A stretch of 36,064 nt of DNA from the NCBI GenBank assembly GCA_029289265.1, contig JARFTX010000033.1:2750-38813 (forward strand). Direction: 5' to 3'. The position numbers and the translations under genes were made by a program. Below are positions 9,759 to 17,127 of this stretch, piece by piece (positions within the stretch are counted from its first letter, which is position 1; the number at the start of each line of letters is the position of its first letter). The DNA is from Gammaproteobacteria bacterium (lineage in GTDB: Bacteria > Pseudomonadota > Gammaproteobacteria > Burkholderiales > Rhodocyclaceae). Below the pieces are notes generated by a model. That model worked only from the letters and a program-made list of their open reading frames with translations, had not been told where the DNA came from and did not search any database.

Positions 9759-10730
9759 TTACATCCAGCCGCGTTCCTTGTAGTACTTCACGGCACCGTC
9801 ATGGAGCGGCGCGGACAGGCCGTTCTTGACCATGTCCTCCGGGACGAGATGGGCGAAGGCCGGATGCAGGCGCTTGAAGTCGTCGAAGTTGTCGAATACC
9901 GCCTTGACCATGGTGTAGACGACGTCCTCGGGGGTGTTGGTCGAGGTCACGAAGGTCGCCAGCACGCCGTAAGTCGGGGTCGGGTCCGGGTTGTTGGCAT
10001 ACAGTCCGCCGGGGATGTCGACTTTGGCGTAGTAGGGGCGCTCATCGACCAGTTTGTCGACCGCGGGACCGGTGAGCGGCACCAGCTTCGCGCCGCAGGT
10101 CGTGGTCGGGTCCTGGATGTTCGCCGACGGATGGCCGACGCCATAGAAGAAGCCGTCGATCTGGTTGTCGCACAGCGCCGCGCCGTGCTCGTCGGCCTTC
10201 AGTTCGGCCGCGAGCGAGAAGTCGCGCAGCGTCCAGCCCATGGCACCGAGCAGCTCCTCCATCGAAGCGCGGGTACCGGAACCCGGGTTGCCGACGTTGA
10301 AGCGCTTGCCCTTCAGGTCCTCGAACTTGGTGACGCCCGCTTCCTTGCGCACGAGCACCGTGAACGGCTCGGGGTGAATCGAGAATACCGCGCGCAAGTC
10401 CTTGTTCGCGCCGGCATCGGCAAACGAACTCGAGCCATTGAAGGCGTGGTACTGCCAGTCGGACTGGGCGACGCCGAAATCGAGCTCGCCGCCGCGGATG
10501 GTGTTGAGGTTATAGACCGAACCACCCGTGCTCTCGACCGAGCAGCGGATGCCGTGCTGGGCACGGTTGGCGTTGATCAGGCGGCAGATCGAACCGCCCG
10601 CCGCGTAGTAAACACCGGTGACGCCGCCCGTCCCGATCGTCACGAAGCGCTGTTGAGCATGGACCGGCGCCGTGGTGGCCAGGGCGCCAGCGACGGCGAA
10701 TGCCGCCGCGATTGCTGTGAGTTTTTTCAT
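9759..10730 (-). CDS. TAXI-family TRAP transporter solute-binding protein
   Basis: Periplasmic receptor that captures the solute and delivers it to the TRAP permease encoded downstream. The 323-residue protein begins with a clear signal peptide: MKK, a hydrophobic core, and a likely cut after Ala25 (APVHA/QQ). The mature start [18 protein letters not shown] is the hallmark of the TAXI family (TRAP-associated extracytoplasmic immunogenic). Further family-like parts are [15 protein letters not shown] and the loop [19 protein letters not shown] lies 8 nt before the ATG on the minus strand. A strong terminator follows directly, which suggests more binding protein than permease is made. That is common for binding-protein-dependent systems. 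Confidence 0.93.
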   Translation of the reverse strand: MKKLTAIAAAFAVAGALATTAPVHAQQRFVTIGTGGVTGVYYAAGGSICRLINANRAQHGIRCSVESTGGSVYNLNTIRGGELDFGVAQSDWQYHAFNGSSSFADAGANKDLRAVFSIHPEPFTVLVRKEAGVTKFEDLKGKRFNVGNPGSGTRASMEELLGAMGWTLRDFSLAAELKADEHGAALCDNQIDGFFYGVGHPSANIQDPTTTCGAKLVPLTGPAVDKLVDERPYYAKVDIPGGLYANNPDPTPTYGVLATFVTSTNTPEDVVYTMVKAVFDNFDDFKRLHPAFAHLVPEDMVKNGLSAPLHDGAVKYYKERGWM

Positions 10731-10973
10731 CGTTATTTCTCCGCGTCGGGTTGAAATGCGAGCGTCGCGTTGCGCGCTGGAACGGTGCGAGGGCTGTGGG
10801 TCGTGCGCCTACCATGCCACTTTGCAACGGGACAGGATGACAAGAGTAGCCCCTGCGCCGCTGGCCGTCAGTTAGGGATAGCCCATACGCGCGCCGTCCG
10901 CCGGGCAAAGCGATCCGTCATCGAATGATGCGCAATCGGCGGAAAAGTTCTTTCCGGCGCGGTTTGACGCGGC

Positions 10974-11360
10974 TCAGGCCAGGAGTACCAGCAGCCACAC
11001 CGCCGCAGCATTGACGAGGCTCAGCAGCACCGCCGCGCTGCCGATGTCCTTGGCGCGCTTGGCCAGGTCGTGGCGCTCCAGCGAGATGCGGTCGACGGCC
11101 GCCTCGATCGCGGAGTTGAGCAACTCGATGATCAGCACCAGCAGGACGCTGCCGATCATCAGCGCCTTGCCGATCGCGCCGACCTCGAGGATCAGTGCGA
11201 CCGGAATCATCACCAGCGCGAGCCACGATTCCTTGCGGAAGGCATCCTCGTTGTGGTAGGCCGCGCTGAGGCCGGCGAGCGAGTAGTGCAGCGCGTTCCA
11301 GATGCGCACCAGGCCGGTCTTGCCCTTGAACGGGCTCTCGCGATTGTCTTCGATGCTCAT
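10974..11360 (-). CDS. dgkA: Diacylglycerol kinase, small trimeric membrane type
   Basis: Phosphorylates diacylglycerol to phosphatidate with ATP in the inner membrane, recycling lipid by-products of envelope biosynthesis. It has 128 residues, the normal size of DgkA. The family signature ELLNSAIEAAVDRI is present, followed by AKDIGSAAVLLSL, and RKESWLAL lies before the first long membrane segment. Three membrane helices are evident. The frame runs upstream to 11924, but the ATG at 11360 (MSIEDNRESPFKGKTG) matches where the family begins; the extra upstream sequence is arginine/serine-rich noise. No clear Shine-Dalgarno is seen. It is divergent from the receptor-like gene at 11560, with about 200 bp between them. 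Confidence 0.92.
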   Translation of the reverse strand: MSIEDNRESPFKGKTGLVRIWNALHYSLAGLSAAYHNEDAFRKESWLALVMIPVALILEVGAIGKALMIGSVLLVLIIELLNSAIEAAVDRISLERHDLAKRAKDIGSAAVLLSLVNAAAVWLLVLLA

Positions 11361-11524
11361 GGGCGGGTCGGGATTGTCGCCGGCATCGCCGGCAAAGCGC
11401 GCAGTATCGCATTGTCGGGCGCGCCGGCAAGCGCGCAATGCACAATGGGCAACTCGTCTGGCCGGGATGCGCCGCGCGCCGCGCGGTGGGCGGGCGTCGG
11501 CAGCCGGGATGCGGGGGCAGCCGC

Positions 11525-11530
11525 TACAAT
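11525..11530 (+). promoter_or_regulatory. ANAAT-type -10 element
   Basis: GCTACAATGG contains TACAAT, a -10 form common in betaproteobacteria, about 30 bp before the ATG at 11560. No good -35 hexamer is visible 16-18 bp upstream. The implied leader is only about 25 nt and lacks a Shine-Dalgarno. Confidence 0.4.
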
Positions 11531-11559
11531 GGACGGCCTGGATCTGTCCCCGCTTCCCT

Positions 11560-12420
11560 ATGCCCCAATCTTCGCTCGAGCAGGCCCCCTCCGGATGGGT
11601 GGACGCCGCAGGCACCCACCACCGGCCCGCCGACGGGCCGGTCCGTATCGTCTCGCTGGTGCCGTCGCTGACCGAACTCGTCTGCGATCTCGGCCTCGGT
11701 GACCAGTTGGTCGGCCGTACCGGGTTCTGCGTGCATCCGCGCAGCCGCCTGCGGGCCGTGCCCAAGGTCGGCGGAACCAAGGACGTGCGACTCGACGCCG
11801 TGCGCGCGCTCGCGCCATCGCATCTGATCGTCAATATCGACGAGAACACGCGCGAGGCGGTCGACGCGCTCGGCCGCTTCGTGCCCCACGTCATCGTCAC
11901 CCACCCGTGTGCGCCGGAGGACAATTTCGACCTGTATGCATTGTTCGGTGGTGTCTTCGGCTGCGAGGCGCAGGCGGCGGCGCTCGCGGCGGACCTGCGT
12001 GCGGCGCTCGCCGAGGCGCAGGCCGTCGCATCGGCGCTGCCGGCCGAGCAGGTGCTCTACCTGATCTGGCGCAAGCCGTGGATGACCATCGCGAGGGAAA
12101 CCTATATCGCGGCGATGCTCGCGCGCGTCGGCTGGATGAGCTTGCCCGTCGCGAGCTCCGTGCGCTATCCGGAGTTGTGCTTTGGGGAGCAGTGGCTGCG
12201 CGACGTGGATCGGGTGTTCCTGTCGACCGAGCCGTATCGCTTTCGTGAGCGTGATCTTGCCGAAGTGGCGGCGCTGGCGGGGCGTCCGGCGGCCCTGATC
12301 GACGGCGAGATGGCGTCCTGGTACGGCAGCCGGGCGATCGCCGGACTGCGCTATCTGGCCGAACTGCGCCGTTCGTCGAGCGCTTCCGCGGCGAGCGCCT
12401 CGGGTGTGAGGATGGCGTAG
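11560..12420 (+). CDS. Helical-backbone metal receptor / BtuF-like cobalamin-binding protein
   Basis: A 286-residue protein of the periplasmic-binding fold with a long helical backbone, the class that includes BtuF (vitamin B12) and siderophore/iron receptors. RIVSLVPSLTELVCDLGLGD near residues 29-48 is the classic start of this domain, followed by LVGRTGFCVHP, VGGTKDV and ALAPSHLIVNIDEN. Unlike BtuF it has no signal peptide from this start: MPQSSLEQ leads straight into the domain, and the longer open frame upstream gives none either. It may therefore act in the cytoplasm or be a divergent family member. No transporter genes are adjacent. Its last 70 bp overlap the convergent PIN gene. The fold is confident; ligand and location are not. 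Confidence 0.82.
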   Translation: MPQSSLEQAPSGWVDAAGTHHRPADGPVRIVSLVPSLTELVCDLGLGDQLVGRTGFCVHPRSRLRAVPKVGGTKDVRLDAVRALAPSHLIVNIDENTREAVDALGRFVPHVIVTHPCAPEDNFDLYALFGGVFGCEAQAAALAADLRAALAEAQAVASALPAEQVLYLIWRKPWMTIARETYIAAMLARVGWMSLPVASSVRYPELCFGEQWLRDVDRVFLSTEPYRFRERDLAEVAALAGRPAALIDGEMASWYGSRAIAGLRYLAELRRSSSASAASASGVRMA

Positions 12421-12863
12421 AGCGGGCGGATCAGCCGGTGGCGGCCCAGTCGCAGCAGTGCCTTGTCACGGCTGACCAGATGGGTCGCGCCGGCATCGCG
12501 GGCGATCTCGAGAAACTTCTGGTCGTCGGCGTCGCGACACTGCGGCAGCGGCGGCTCGATTCGCGGGTCGGTCGTGATCGTCCTGCAGCGGGCTGCGTAG
12601 GTCTCGAACAGTGTGCGCTGGCGCGATGGTTCCACCGCGAACTGGCGATAGGCAAGCACTCGCCTGAGTTCCTCGAGCGCGTCGGCCCGGGTCGCGAGGG
12701 GAACCGGCCCGGTCTCGATCACCGCCCGTAGCCTTGCCAGGGCCGGGTCCTCGAACAGCCAGAGCGCCATCACCGTGTTGGTGTCGAGCACGAGCAGGGT
12801 CGCATCGCTCGGGAGCGCGTCCCTCGGAGGCGGCTCCTGCGGCGGTGGTTCGGGCGTGGGCAT
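12351..12863 (-). CDS. PIN-domain putative ribonuclease (toxin-like, COG1569 type)
   Basis: 170 residues. After a proline-rich lead, LLVLDTNTVMALW (Asp27, Asn29) opens a PIN domain. Acidic residues follow at the usual places: ALEELRRVL (Glu64/Glu65), DADDQKFLEIA (Asp113/Asp114) and VSRDKALL (Asp133). Together they would bind the metal ions for RNA cleavage. This matches the group called putative toxin components of the PIN family. No antitoxin gene lies beside it; its neighbours are housekeeping genes. It may therefore be a solitary nuclease rather than half of a toxin-antitoxin pair. The ATG at 12863 is preferred over the longer open frame because the extra upstream part is antisense to the hairpin region. 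The 3' end overlaps the convergent receptor-like gene by 70 bp. Confidence 0.8.
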   Translation of the reverse strand: MPTPEPPPQEPPPRDALPSDATLLVLDTNTVMALWLFEDPALARLRAVIETGPVPLATRADALEELRRVLAYRQFAVEPSRQRTLFETYAARCRTITTDPRIEPPLPQCRDADDQKFLEIARDAGATHLVSRDKALLRLGRHRLIRPLYAILTPEALAAEALDERRSSAR

Positions 12864-12900
12864 GACGATGGGGCTGTGATGCGGTCGGCGGAAACGAAGA

Positions 12901-12918
12901 AGGGGGCCGCGGCCCCCT
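12901..12918 (-). terminator. GC hairpin downstream of phaC
   Basis: AGGGGGCC at 12901-12908 pairs with GGCCCCCT at 12911-12918, an almost perfect palindrome 25 bp past the phaC stop. On the minus strand it is followed by TTCTTCGTTTC, a broken T-rich tract. It is likely an intrinsic terminator of the MBL-phaC transcript, weaker than the one at 9720. Confidence 0.6.
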
Positions 12919-12942
12919 CCGGACGATGCGACGCGGTGCCGA

Positions 12943-14766
12943 TCAGGCAGCTTCGGCGACGGTCGCCCGCACCTTGACGTAAGAGCCCGGTGCGTCCTCG
13001 ATCGCCTTGAGCTTGCCCTTGGCCGGGTCGCGGGGCGCGACCTGCTCGGCATCGTGGGCGGTCACCCACGACTGCCAGTCGGTCCACCAGGAGCCCGCCT
13101 GCTGCTGCGTGCCGGCGAACCAGTCGTCGGCCGTCTCCGCGAGTCTGGCCGCAGGATTCACCCAGTAACCGTACTTGTTGGCCGCCGGCGGATTGACGAT
13201 GCCGGCGATGTGGCCCGAGCCGCCGAGCACGAAGCGCACCGGGCCGCCGAAGTTCAGCGCGCCCATGTAGGTGCTCTTCCACGGCGCGATGTGGTCCTCG
13301 ATGGTGGAGATGAAGTAGCACGGCACCTTGATCTTGCTCAGGTCGATCCCCACGCCGTCGATCTGGATGCCGCCCGGCTCGACCAGCTTGTTCTCCATGT
13401 ACATCTTGCGCAGGTAGAAGCTGTGCATCTCGGCCGGCATGCGGGTCGAATCCGAGTTCCAGTAGAGCAGGTCGAAGGGGAAGGGGTCCTTGCCCATCAG
13501 GTAGTTGTTCACGACGAAGGACCAGATCAGGTCGTTCGCGCGCATCATGTTGAAGGTCGTCGCCATCTCCGAGCCTTCGAGGTAGCCGCGCTCGAACATC
13601 TTCTTCTCGAGGCTGGAGACCTGCTGCTCGTCGATGAACACGCCCAGTTCGCCCGGCTCGGAGAAGTCGGTCATGGTCGTGAAGAAGGTCGCCGAGGCGA
13701 TGCGCTTCTGGCGCTTGGCGGCGAGGTAGGCGAGGGTGGTCGCGAGCAGCGTACCGCCCAGGCAGTAGCCCACGGCGTTGATTTCCTTCTCGCCCGTCTG
13801 CGCCGTGATGGCGTCGAGCGCGGCGATCACGCCTTCGAGCACATAGGCGTCGAAGCTCTTCTCGGCCAGTCGCGCGTCGGGGTTCACCCACGAGATCACG
13901 AACACCGTGTGGCCCTGATCGACGCACCACTTGATGTAGGAGTTCTTCTCGCGCAGGTCGAGGATATAGAACTTGTTGATCCACGGCGGCACGATCAGCA
14001 GCGGCCGCTTGTACGCCTTGTCGGTGCTCGGCGTGTACTGCAGCAGCTGCATCATGTCGTTCTCGAAGACGACCTTGCCGGGAGTGGTCGCGACGTTCTT
14101 GCCGAGTTCGAAGGCGCTGGTGTCGGTCATCCGCACGCGCAACTGGCCGCCGCCGTCTTCCATGTCGCGCAGCAGGTTGTTGAGGCCCTTGAGCAGGTTC
14201 TGGCCGTTGCTCTTGACCGTCTCGCGGAACACCTCGGGGTTGGTGAGCGCGAAGTTCGACGGCGACAGCGCGTCGATGTACTGGCGGGTGAAGAAGTTCA
14301 CCTTCTTCTGCGAGTGCTCGTCCAGGCCCTGCACGCAGCACACCGTGTCATGGACGTGACGCGCGGCGATCAGATAGGACTGCTTGACGAAGTCGAACAG
14401 GAAGTGCTCCTCCCACTGCTCGTCCTTGAAGCGCTTGTCGCTCTTCTCGGGGGCCGCGACCGGGGCGCCCTGGATGCCCATGAAGCGCAGCATCGAGTGC
14501 TGCCAGAGCGTGAAGTAGTCCCATACCAGGTTCATTTGCGACTGAGCGAGCTTGTACGGGTTGGCGAGGAGCTTGGCCATCATGTCCATGAAGGCCTGCG
14601 CAATGCCCAGCTCGTCGCTCGGGGTCGCGACGCCGCGCTTGAGTTGGCGCTGCACGTGTTCGCTGATCAGCGTCGAGGCGCGCTGGGCGACCTCGGCGTA
14701 GGTCTTGGCGACTTCCTGCGGATCGGGCAGTTCTGCGCGGATGTCTTCGAGCTTGGGCACGGCCAT
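12943..14766 (-). CDS. phaC: Class I poly(3-hydroxyalkanoate) synthase
   Basis: Polymerises (R)-3-hydroxyacyl-CoA, mainly 3-hydroxybutyryl-CoA, into storage polyester at the granule surface. At 607 residues it has class I length. The lipase-like box GYCLGG carries the nucleophile Cys335. Asp491 (IEDHIAPW) and His519 (GGSGHIAG) complete the triad at the usual spacing. The N-terminal domain (MNLVWDYFTLWQHSMLRFMG) and PPWINKFYILDL are strongly family-like. AAGGAG precedes the ATG. The gene lies 15 bp after an MBL-fold hydrolase on the same strand and is probably co-transcribed with it. No phaB or phasin gene is adjacent. The thiolase at 18309 could supply precursor, but it belongs to a separate transcription unit. 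Confidence 0.97.
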   Translation of the reverse strand: MAVPKLEDIRAELPDPQEVAKTYAEVAQRASTLISEHVQRQLKRGVATPSDELGIAQAFMDMMAKLLANPYKLAQSQMNLVWDYFTLWQHSMLRFMGIQGAPVAAPEKSDKRFKDEQWEEHFLFDFVKQSYLIAARHVHDTVCCVQGLDEHSQKKVNFFTRQYIDALSPSNFALTNPEVFRETVKSNGQNLLKGLNNLLRDMEDGGGQLRVRMTDTSAFELGKNVATTPGKVVFENDMMQLLQYTPSTDKAYKRPLLIVPPWINKFYILDLREKNSYIKWCVDQGHTVFVISWVNPDARLAEKSFDAYVLEGVIAALDAITAQTGEKEINAVGYCLGGTLLATTLAYLAAKRQKRIASATFFTTMTDFSEPGELGVFIDEQQVSSLEKKMFERGYLEGSEMATTFNMMRANDLIWSFVVNNYLMGKDPFPFDLLYWNSDSTRMPAEMHSFYLRKMYMENKLVEPGGIQIDGVGIDLSKIKVPCYFISTIEDHIAPWKSTYMGALNFGGPVRFVLGGSGHIAGIVNPPAANKYGYWVNPAARLAETADDWFAGTQQQAGSWWTDWQSWVTAHDAEQVAPRDPAKGKLKAIEDAPGSYVKVRATVAEAA

Positions 14767-14781
14767 GGATACTCCTTTTTA

Positions 14782-15816
14782 TCAGGCGTTTCGTTCAAAA
14801 CGGATCGTTCCGTGCGGATCGGTCCGTCTTTTCACTTGTCGGGTCTCTGCGAGGTAATTCAGGTGGGCGATCGCCTCGCCCATTGCGAACAAAACCTGGT
14901 GCGTGTCGAGCTCGCGATCGAACAGGACCGGCAACAACTCCCCGGCGCTTCGTGGCGTATCGAGCGCTGCCAGCAGCATGTCGCAGCGCTCCCGGTGGTG
15001 TGTCTGGAGCTGGTCGATTCGCGCCTCGATACCGCGAAAAGGTTTACCGTGGGATGGTAACACGAGCGTGTCATGGGGCAACGCCCGCAGGCGGTCGAGC
15101 GATTCCAGAAACCAGTTGAGCGGGTCGTCGTGCGGGGTTGCGGCGAAGACGCTGACGTTGGTCGAGATGCGCGGCAGCAGCATGTCGCCCGAGATCAGCA
15201 GTCCCAGCTCGTCGCAATAGAGGCTCGCATGCTCGGGCGAATGCCCGAAGCCTGCGATCACCAGCCACTCGCGTCCGCCGATCTCGATGCGGTCGCTGTC
15301 GAACAGGCGGTGGAAGCTCGACGGCAGCGCCGGGACGCCGCGGCGGTAGCCGTTGCCGCGTCGCTCCAGGGCTTCGAGCCGCGTGGCGTCGAGCCCGTGG
15401 CGGCGGAACTGCGCGATCATGTCGGGCACCGAATAGCCGGGCAATTGGTTCCAGAGTGCATGGGCGCCGAGGAACTCGCCCTGCGTCATGCACACCGGCG
15501 CGCCGCCGTTCTCGGTGAGCCAGGCCGCCATGCCGACGTGGTCGGGATGGCAGTGGGTGACGACGACGCGCGAAATCGGGCGGCCGTCGCGTGCGAGGAT
15601 CGCCTTCCAGTGATCGCGTACCTCATCCATGCCGAAGCCGGTGTCGACGATCGTGATCGCGTCGCCGTCGTCGAGCACCCACATGTTGATGTGGTCGAGC
15701 GCGAACGGCAGCGGCATCCGTACCCAGCTCACGCCGGGGGCCACCGGATGCACGGCGCCCGGCAGGGGCACGGTGTCGAAGGGGTAATCGAGCTGATCGA
15801 TGAGGGTCAAGGGCAT
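14782..15816 (-). CDS. MBL-fold metallo-hydrolase
   Basis: A 344-residue metallo-beta-lactamase-fold hydrolase. THCHPDHVG gives the zinc ligands His88, His90, Asp92 and His93. Later family positions appear as FGHSPEHASLY and LISGDMLLP. The domain is followed by a C-terminal helical extension of about 80 residues ending ETRQVKRRTD, like the winged-helix tail of LACTB2/glyoxalase II-like proteins. An alternative TTG start at 15864 would add 16 residues. The ATG at 15816 is preceded by AGGAG, though very close, and fits the domain start. It sits directly upstream of phaC with 15 bp between. A role in thioester or polymer-related hydrolysis is a guess from position only. Confidence 0.85.
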   Translation of the reverse strand: MPLTLIDQLDYPFDTVPLPGAVHPVAPGVSWVRMPLPFALDHINMWVLDDGDAITIVDTGFGMDEVRDHWKAILARDGRPISRVVVTHCHPDHVGMAAWLTENGGAPVCMTQGEFLGAHALWNQLPGYSVPDMIAQFRRHGLDATRLEALERRGNGYRRGVPALPSSFHRLFDSDRIEIGGREWLVIAGFGHSPEHASLYCDELGLLISGDMLLPRISTNVSVFAATPHDDPLNWFLESLDRLRALPHDTLVLPSHGKPFRGIEARIDQLQTHHRERCDMLLAALDTPRSAGELLPVLFDRELDTHQVLFAMGEAIAHLNYLAETRQVKRRTDPHGTIRFERNA

Positions 15817-16068
15817 GGCTCCTGCAGGGTCGCGGTCGATGCGAAGATTGATGAAGCCCGACAAATCTGCTTAACTCGGCTGGGCGGCACGGCCAGCGTG
15901 TCGGCTGCTGCGGCGTTCGGCGCCGGTCCCCGGGCTCGCCGGGACGGGGCCAGTCCGATGTTGCAGGGGAGTCCCGTCCAATCGGGACGAGTTGTTGCAG
16001 TGCGCGCGAAGCGATTCGCGCCCGCTGCGGCGTATCGGCGAAGCCGCCAAACGATCCACCTTCTTGCC

Positions 16069-16506
16069 ATGGCAACAGAGCAAACTTACACCATTACCGA
16101 GCTCGCGCGGGAGTTCGACATCACGCCGCGGGCGATCCGCTTCTACGAGGATCAGGGCCTGCTGACCCCGTCGCGCGCCGGTCGGGCCCGCGTCTACACC
16201 CGTGTCGACCGCACGCGCCTCAAGCTCACGCTGCGCGGCAAACGGCTCGGCCTTTCGCTCGCCGAGGTCCGAGAACTCATCGACATGTACGACGGCGTGC
16301 GCAACTCCGCGCCGCAACTGCGCCGCTTCATGAAGGTGCTCGCGGTGCGCCGCGCCGCGCTCGAACAGCAGCGCGAGGACATCGAGGCGGTGCTGTGCGA
16401 GATCGCCATGCTCGAGAAACAGTGCACCGAACTGCTGGGTCACAACGCCGCCGGTGCGGCCGTGGCGAAGGCCGAACTGGACGAGCGCATGCGCAACACG
16501 GCTTGA
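16069..16506 (+). CDS. liuR: MerR-family regulator, LiuR-like
   Basis: 145 residues. An N-terminal winged helix-turn-helix, TYTITELAREFDITPRAIRF then YEDQGLLTPSR, is followed by LRGKRLGLSLAEVRELIDMYD and a coiled dimerisation helix. This wording is typical of LiuR, which in proteobacteria controls leucine/isovalerate and related branched-chain acyl-CoA catabolism. The frame is open from 15073, but ATG 16069 (MATEQTYTI) is where the family starts. A 7-2-7 inverted repeat lies immediately downstream inside the promoter of the next operon. Isovaleryl-CoA dehydrogenase, a usual LiuR target, appears at the end of the window. The 252-bp upstream gap to the MBL gene holds two short hairpins (15971-15988 and 16004-16021) and nothing else I recognise. 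Confidence 0.82.
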   Translation: MATEQTYTITELAREFDITPRAIRFYEDQGLLTPSRAGRARVYTRVDRTRLKLTLRGKRLGLSLAEVRELIDMYDGVRNSAPQLRRFMKVLAVRRAALEQQREDIEAVLCEIAMLEKQCTELLGHNAAGAAVAKAELDERMRNTA

Positions 16507-16522
16507 TTTTTTTCTCGAATAG

Positions 16523-16550
16523 TTTACGTTTACGTCAACGTAAATACAAT
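16523..16550 (+). promoter_or_regulatory. Probable LiuR operator embedded in a promoter
   Basis: TTTACGTCAACGTAAA at 16529-16544 is a perfect 7-2-7 inverted repeat. A third half-site TTTACGT overlaps it at 16523-16529. TACAAT (16545-16550) directly follows as the -10 element, and TTTACG at 16523 can serve as -35 with a 16-bp spacer. The dyad thus fills the -35/-10 spacer, the classic MerR-family geometry, and its sequence resembles LiuR sites. GGAGGAG before the ATG at 16579 completes the expression signals. Confidence 0.75.
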
Positions 16551-16578
16551 AACGACGCGCGACCCCCGCGGAGGAGAC

Positions 16579-17049
16579 ATGGTGCGACCCGAGCTGCCGC
16601 TGTTCCAGCCCCAGGACGAGGGCTACGTAGAGCGGGTCCGCGCGAGCTTCGCCCTGCAGCAGGCGATGACGCTGATCGGCGCCGAGCTCGCAGTGGTGGA
16701 GCCCGGCTATACCGAGATCCACTTGCCGCACCGGCCCGAGATCACGCAGCAGCACGGCTACATCCATGGCGGTATCGTCGGCATGATCGCCGACAACGCC
16801 GGCGGCTACGCGGCCAATACGCTCACCCCGGCCGACGCGAGCGTGCTGACCGTCGAGTACAAGCTCAACATCGTCGCACCCGCCGACGGCGAGCGCCTGG
16901 TCGCCCGCGGCGAGGTGGTCCGGCCCGGGCGTACGCTGATCGTCACCCGTGCCGAGGTCTACGCGATCAAGCACGAGCAATGGACGCTGTGCGCCGTCAT
17001 GCAGCAGACCATCATGGCCATGCACGGCAAGAAGGAGCGCGCGCAGTGA
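16579..17049 (+). CDS. PaaI-type hotdog-fold acyl-CoA thioesterase
   Basis: 156 residues of hotdog fold. The family signature HGYIHGGIVGMIADNAGGYA (58-77 or so) contains the HGG turn and the acidic residue used in PaaI-type thioester hydrolysis. LTVEYKLNIVAPADGERL is the usual core beta-hairpin. Such enzymes hydrolyse medium-chain or aromatic acyl-CoAs and rescue CoA trapped in dead-end esters. It is the first gene after the LiuR-like operator and leads a run of CoA-ester genes on the plus strand, 78 bp before the next. GGAGGAGAC before the ATG is a strong ribosome binding site. Confidence 0.88.
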   Translation: MVRPELPLFQPQDEGYVERVRASFALQQAMTLIGAELAVVEPGYTEIHLPHRPEITQQHGYIHGGIVGMIADNAGGYAANTLTPADASVLTVEYKLNIVAPADGERLVARGEVVRPGRTLIVTRAEVYAIKHEQWTLCAVMQQTIMAMHGKKERAQ

Positions 17050-17127
17050 CGGCGCCGTGTTTCCCGTGAGCGTGCTTACGGTCGGCAGTGGTATCTTCGC
17101 CGCTCGCTTATCCGGAACGAGAATCCC

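Noticed and set aside
10800-10870. Sigma54-like TGGCA near the TAXI binding-protein gene
   Set aside because: The -12 TTGCA is not at the required distance from the TGGCAT.
13054-15060. Plus-strand open frame of 668 codons opposite phaC
   Set aside because: Antisense shadow spanning two real genes on the other strand.
15971-16021. Two short hairpins between the MBL and LiuR-like genes as an RNA regulator
   Set aside because: Stems of 6-7 bp are expected by chance at this GC content and neither has a terminator tail.
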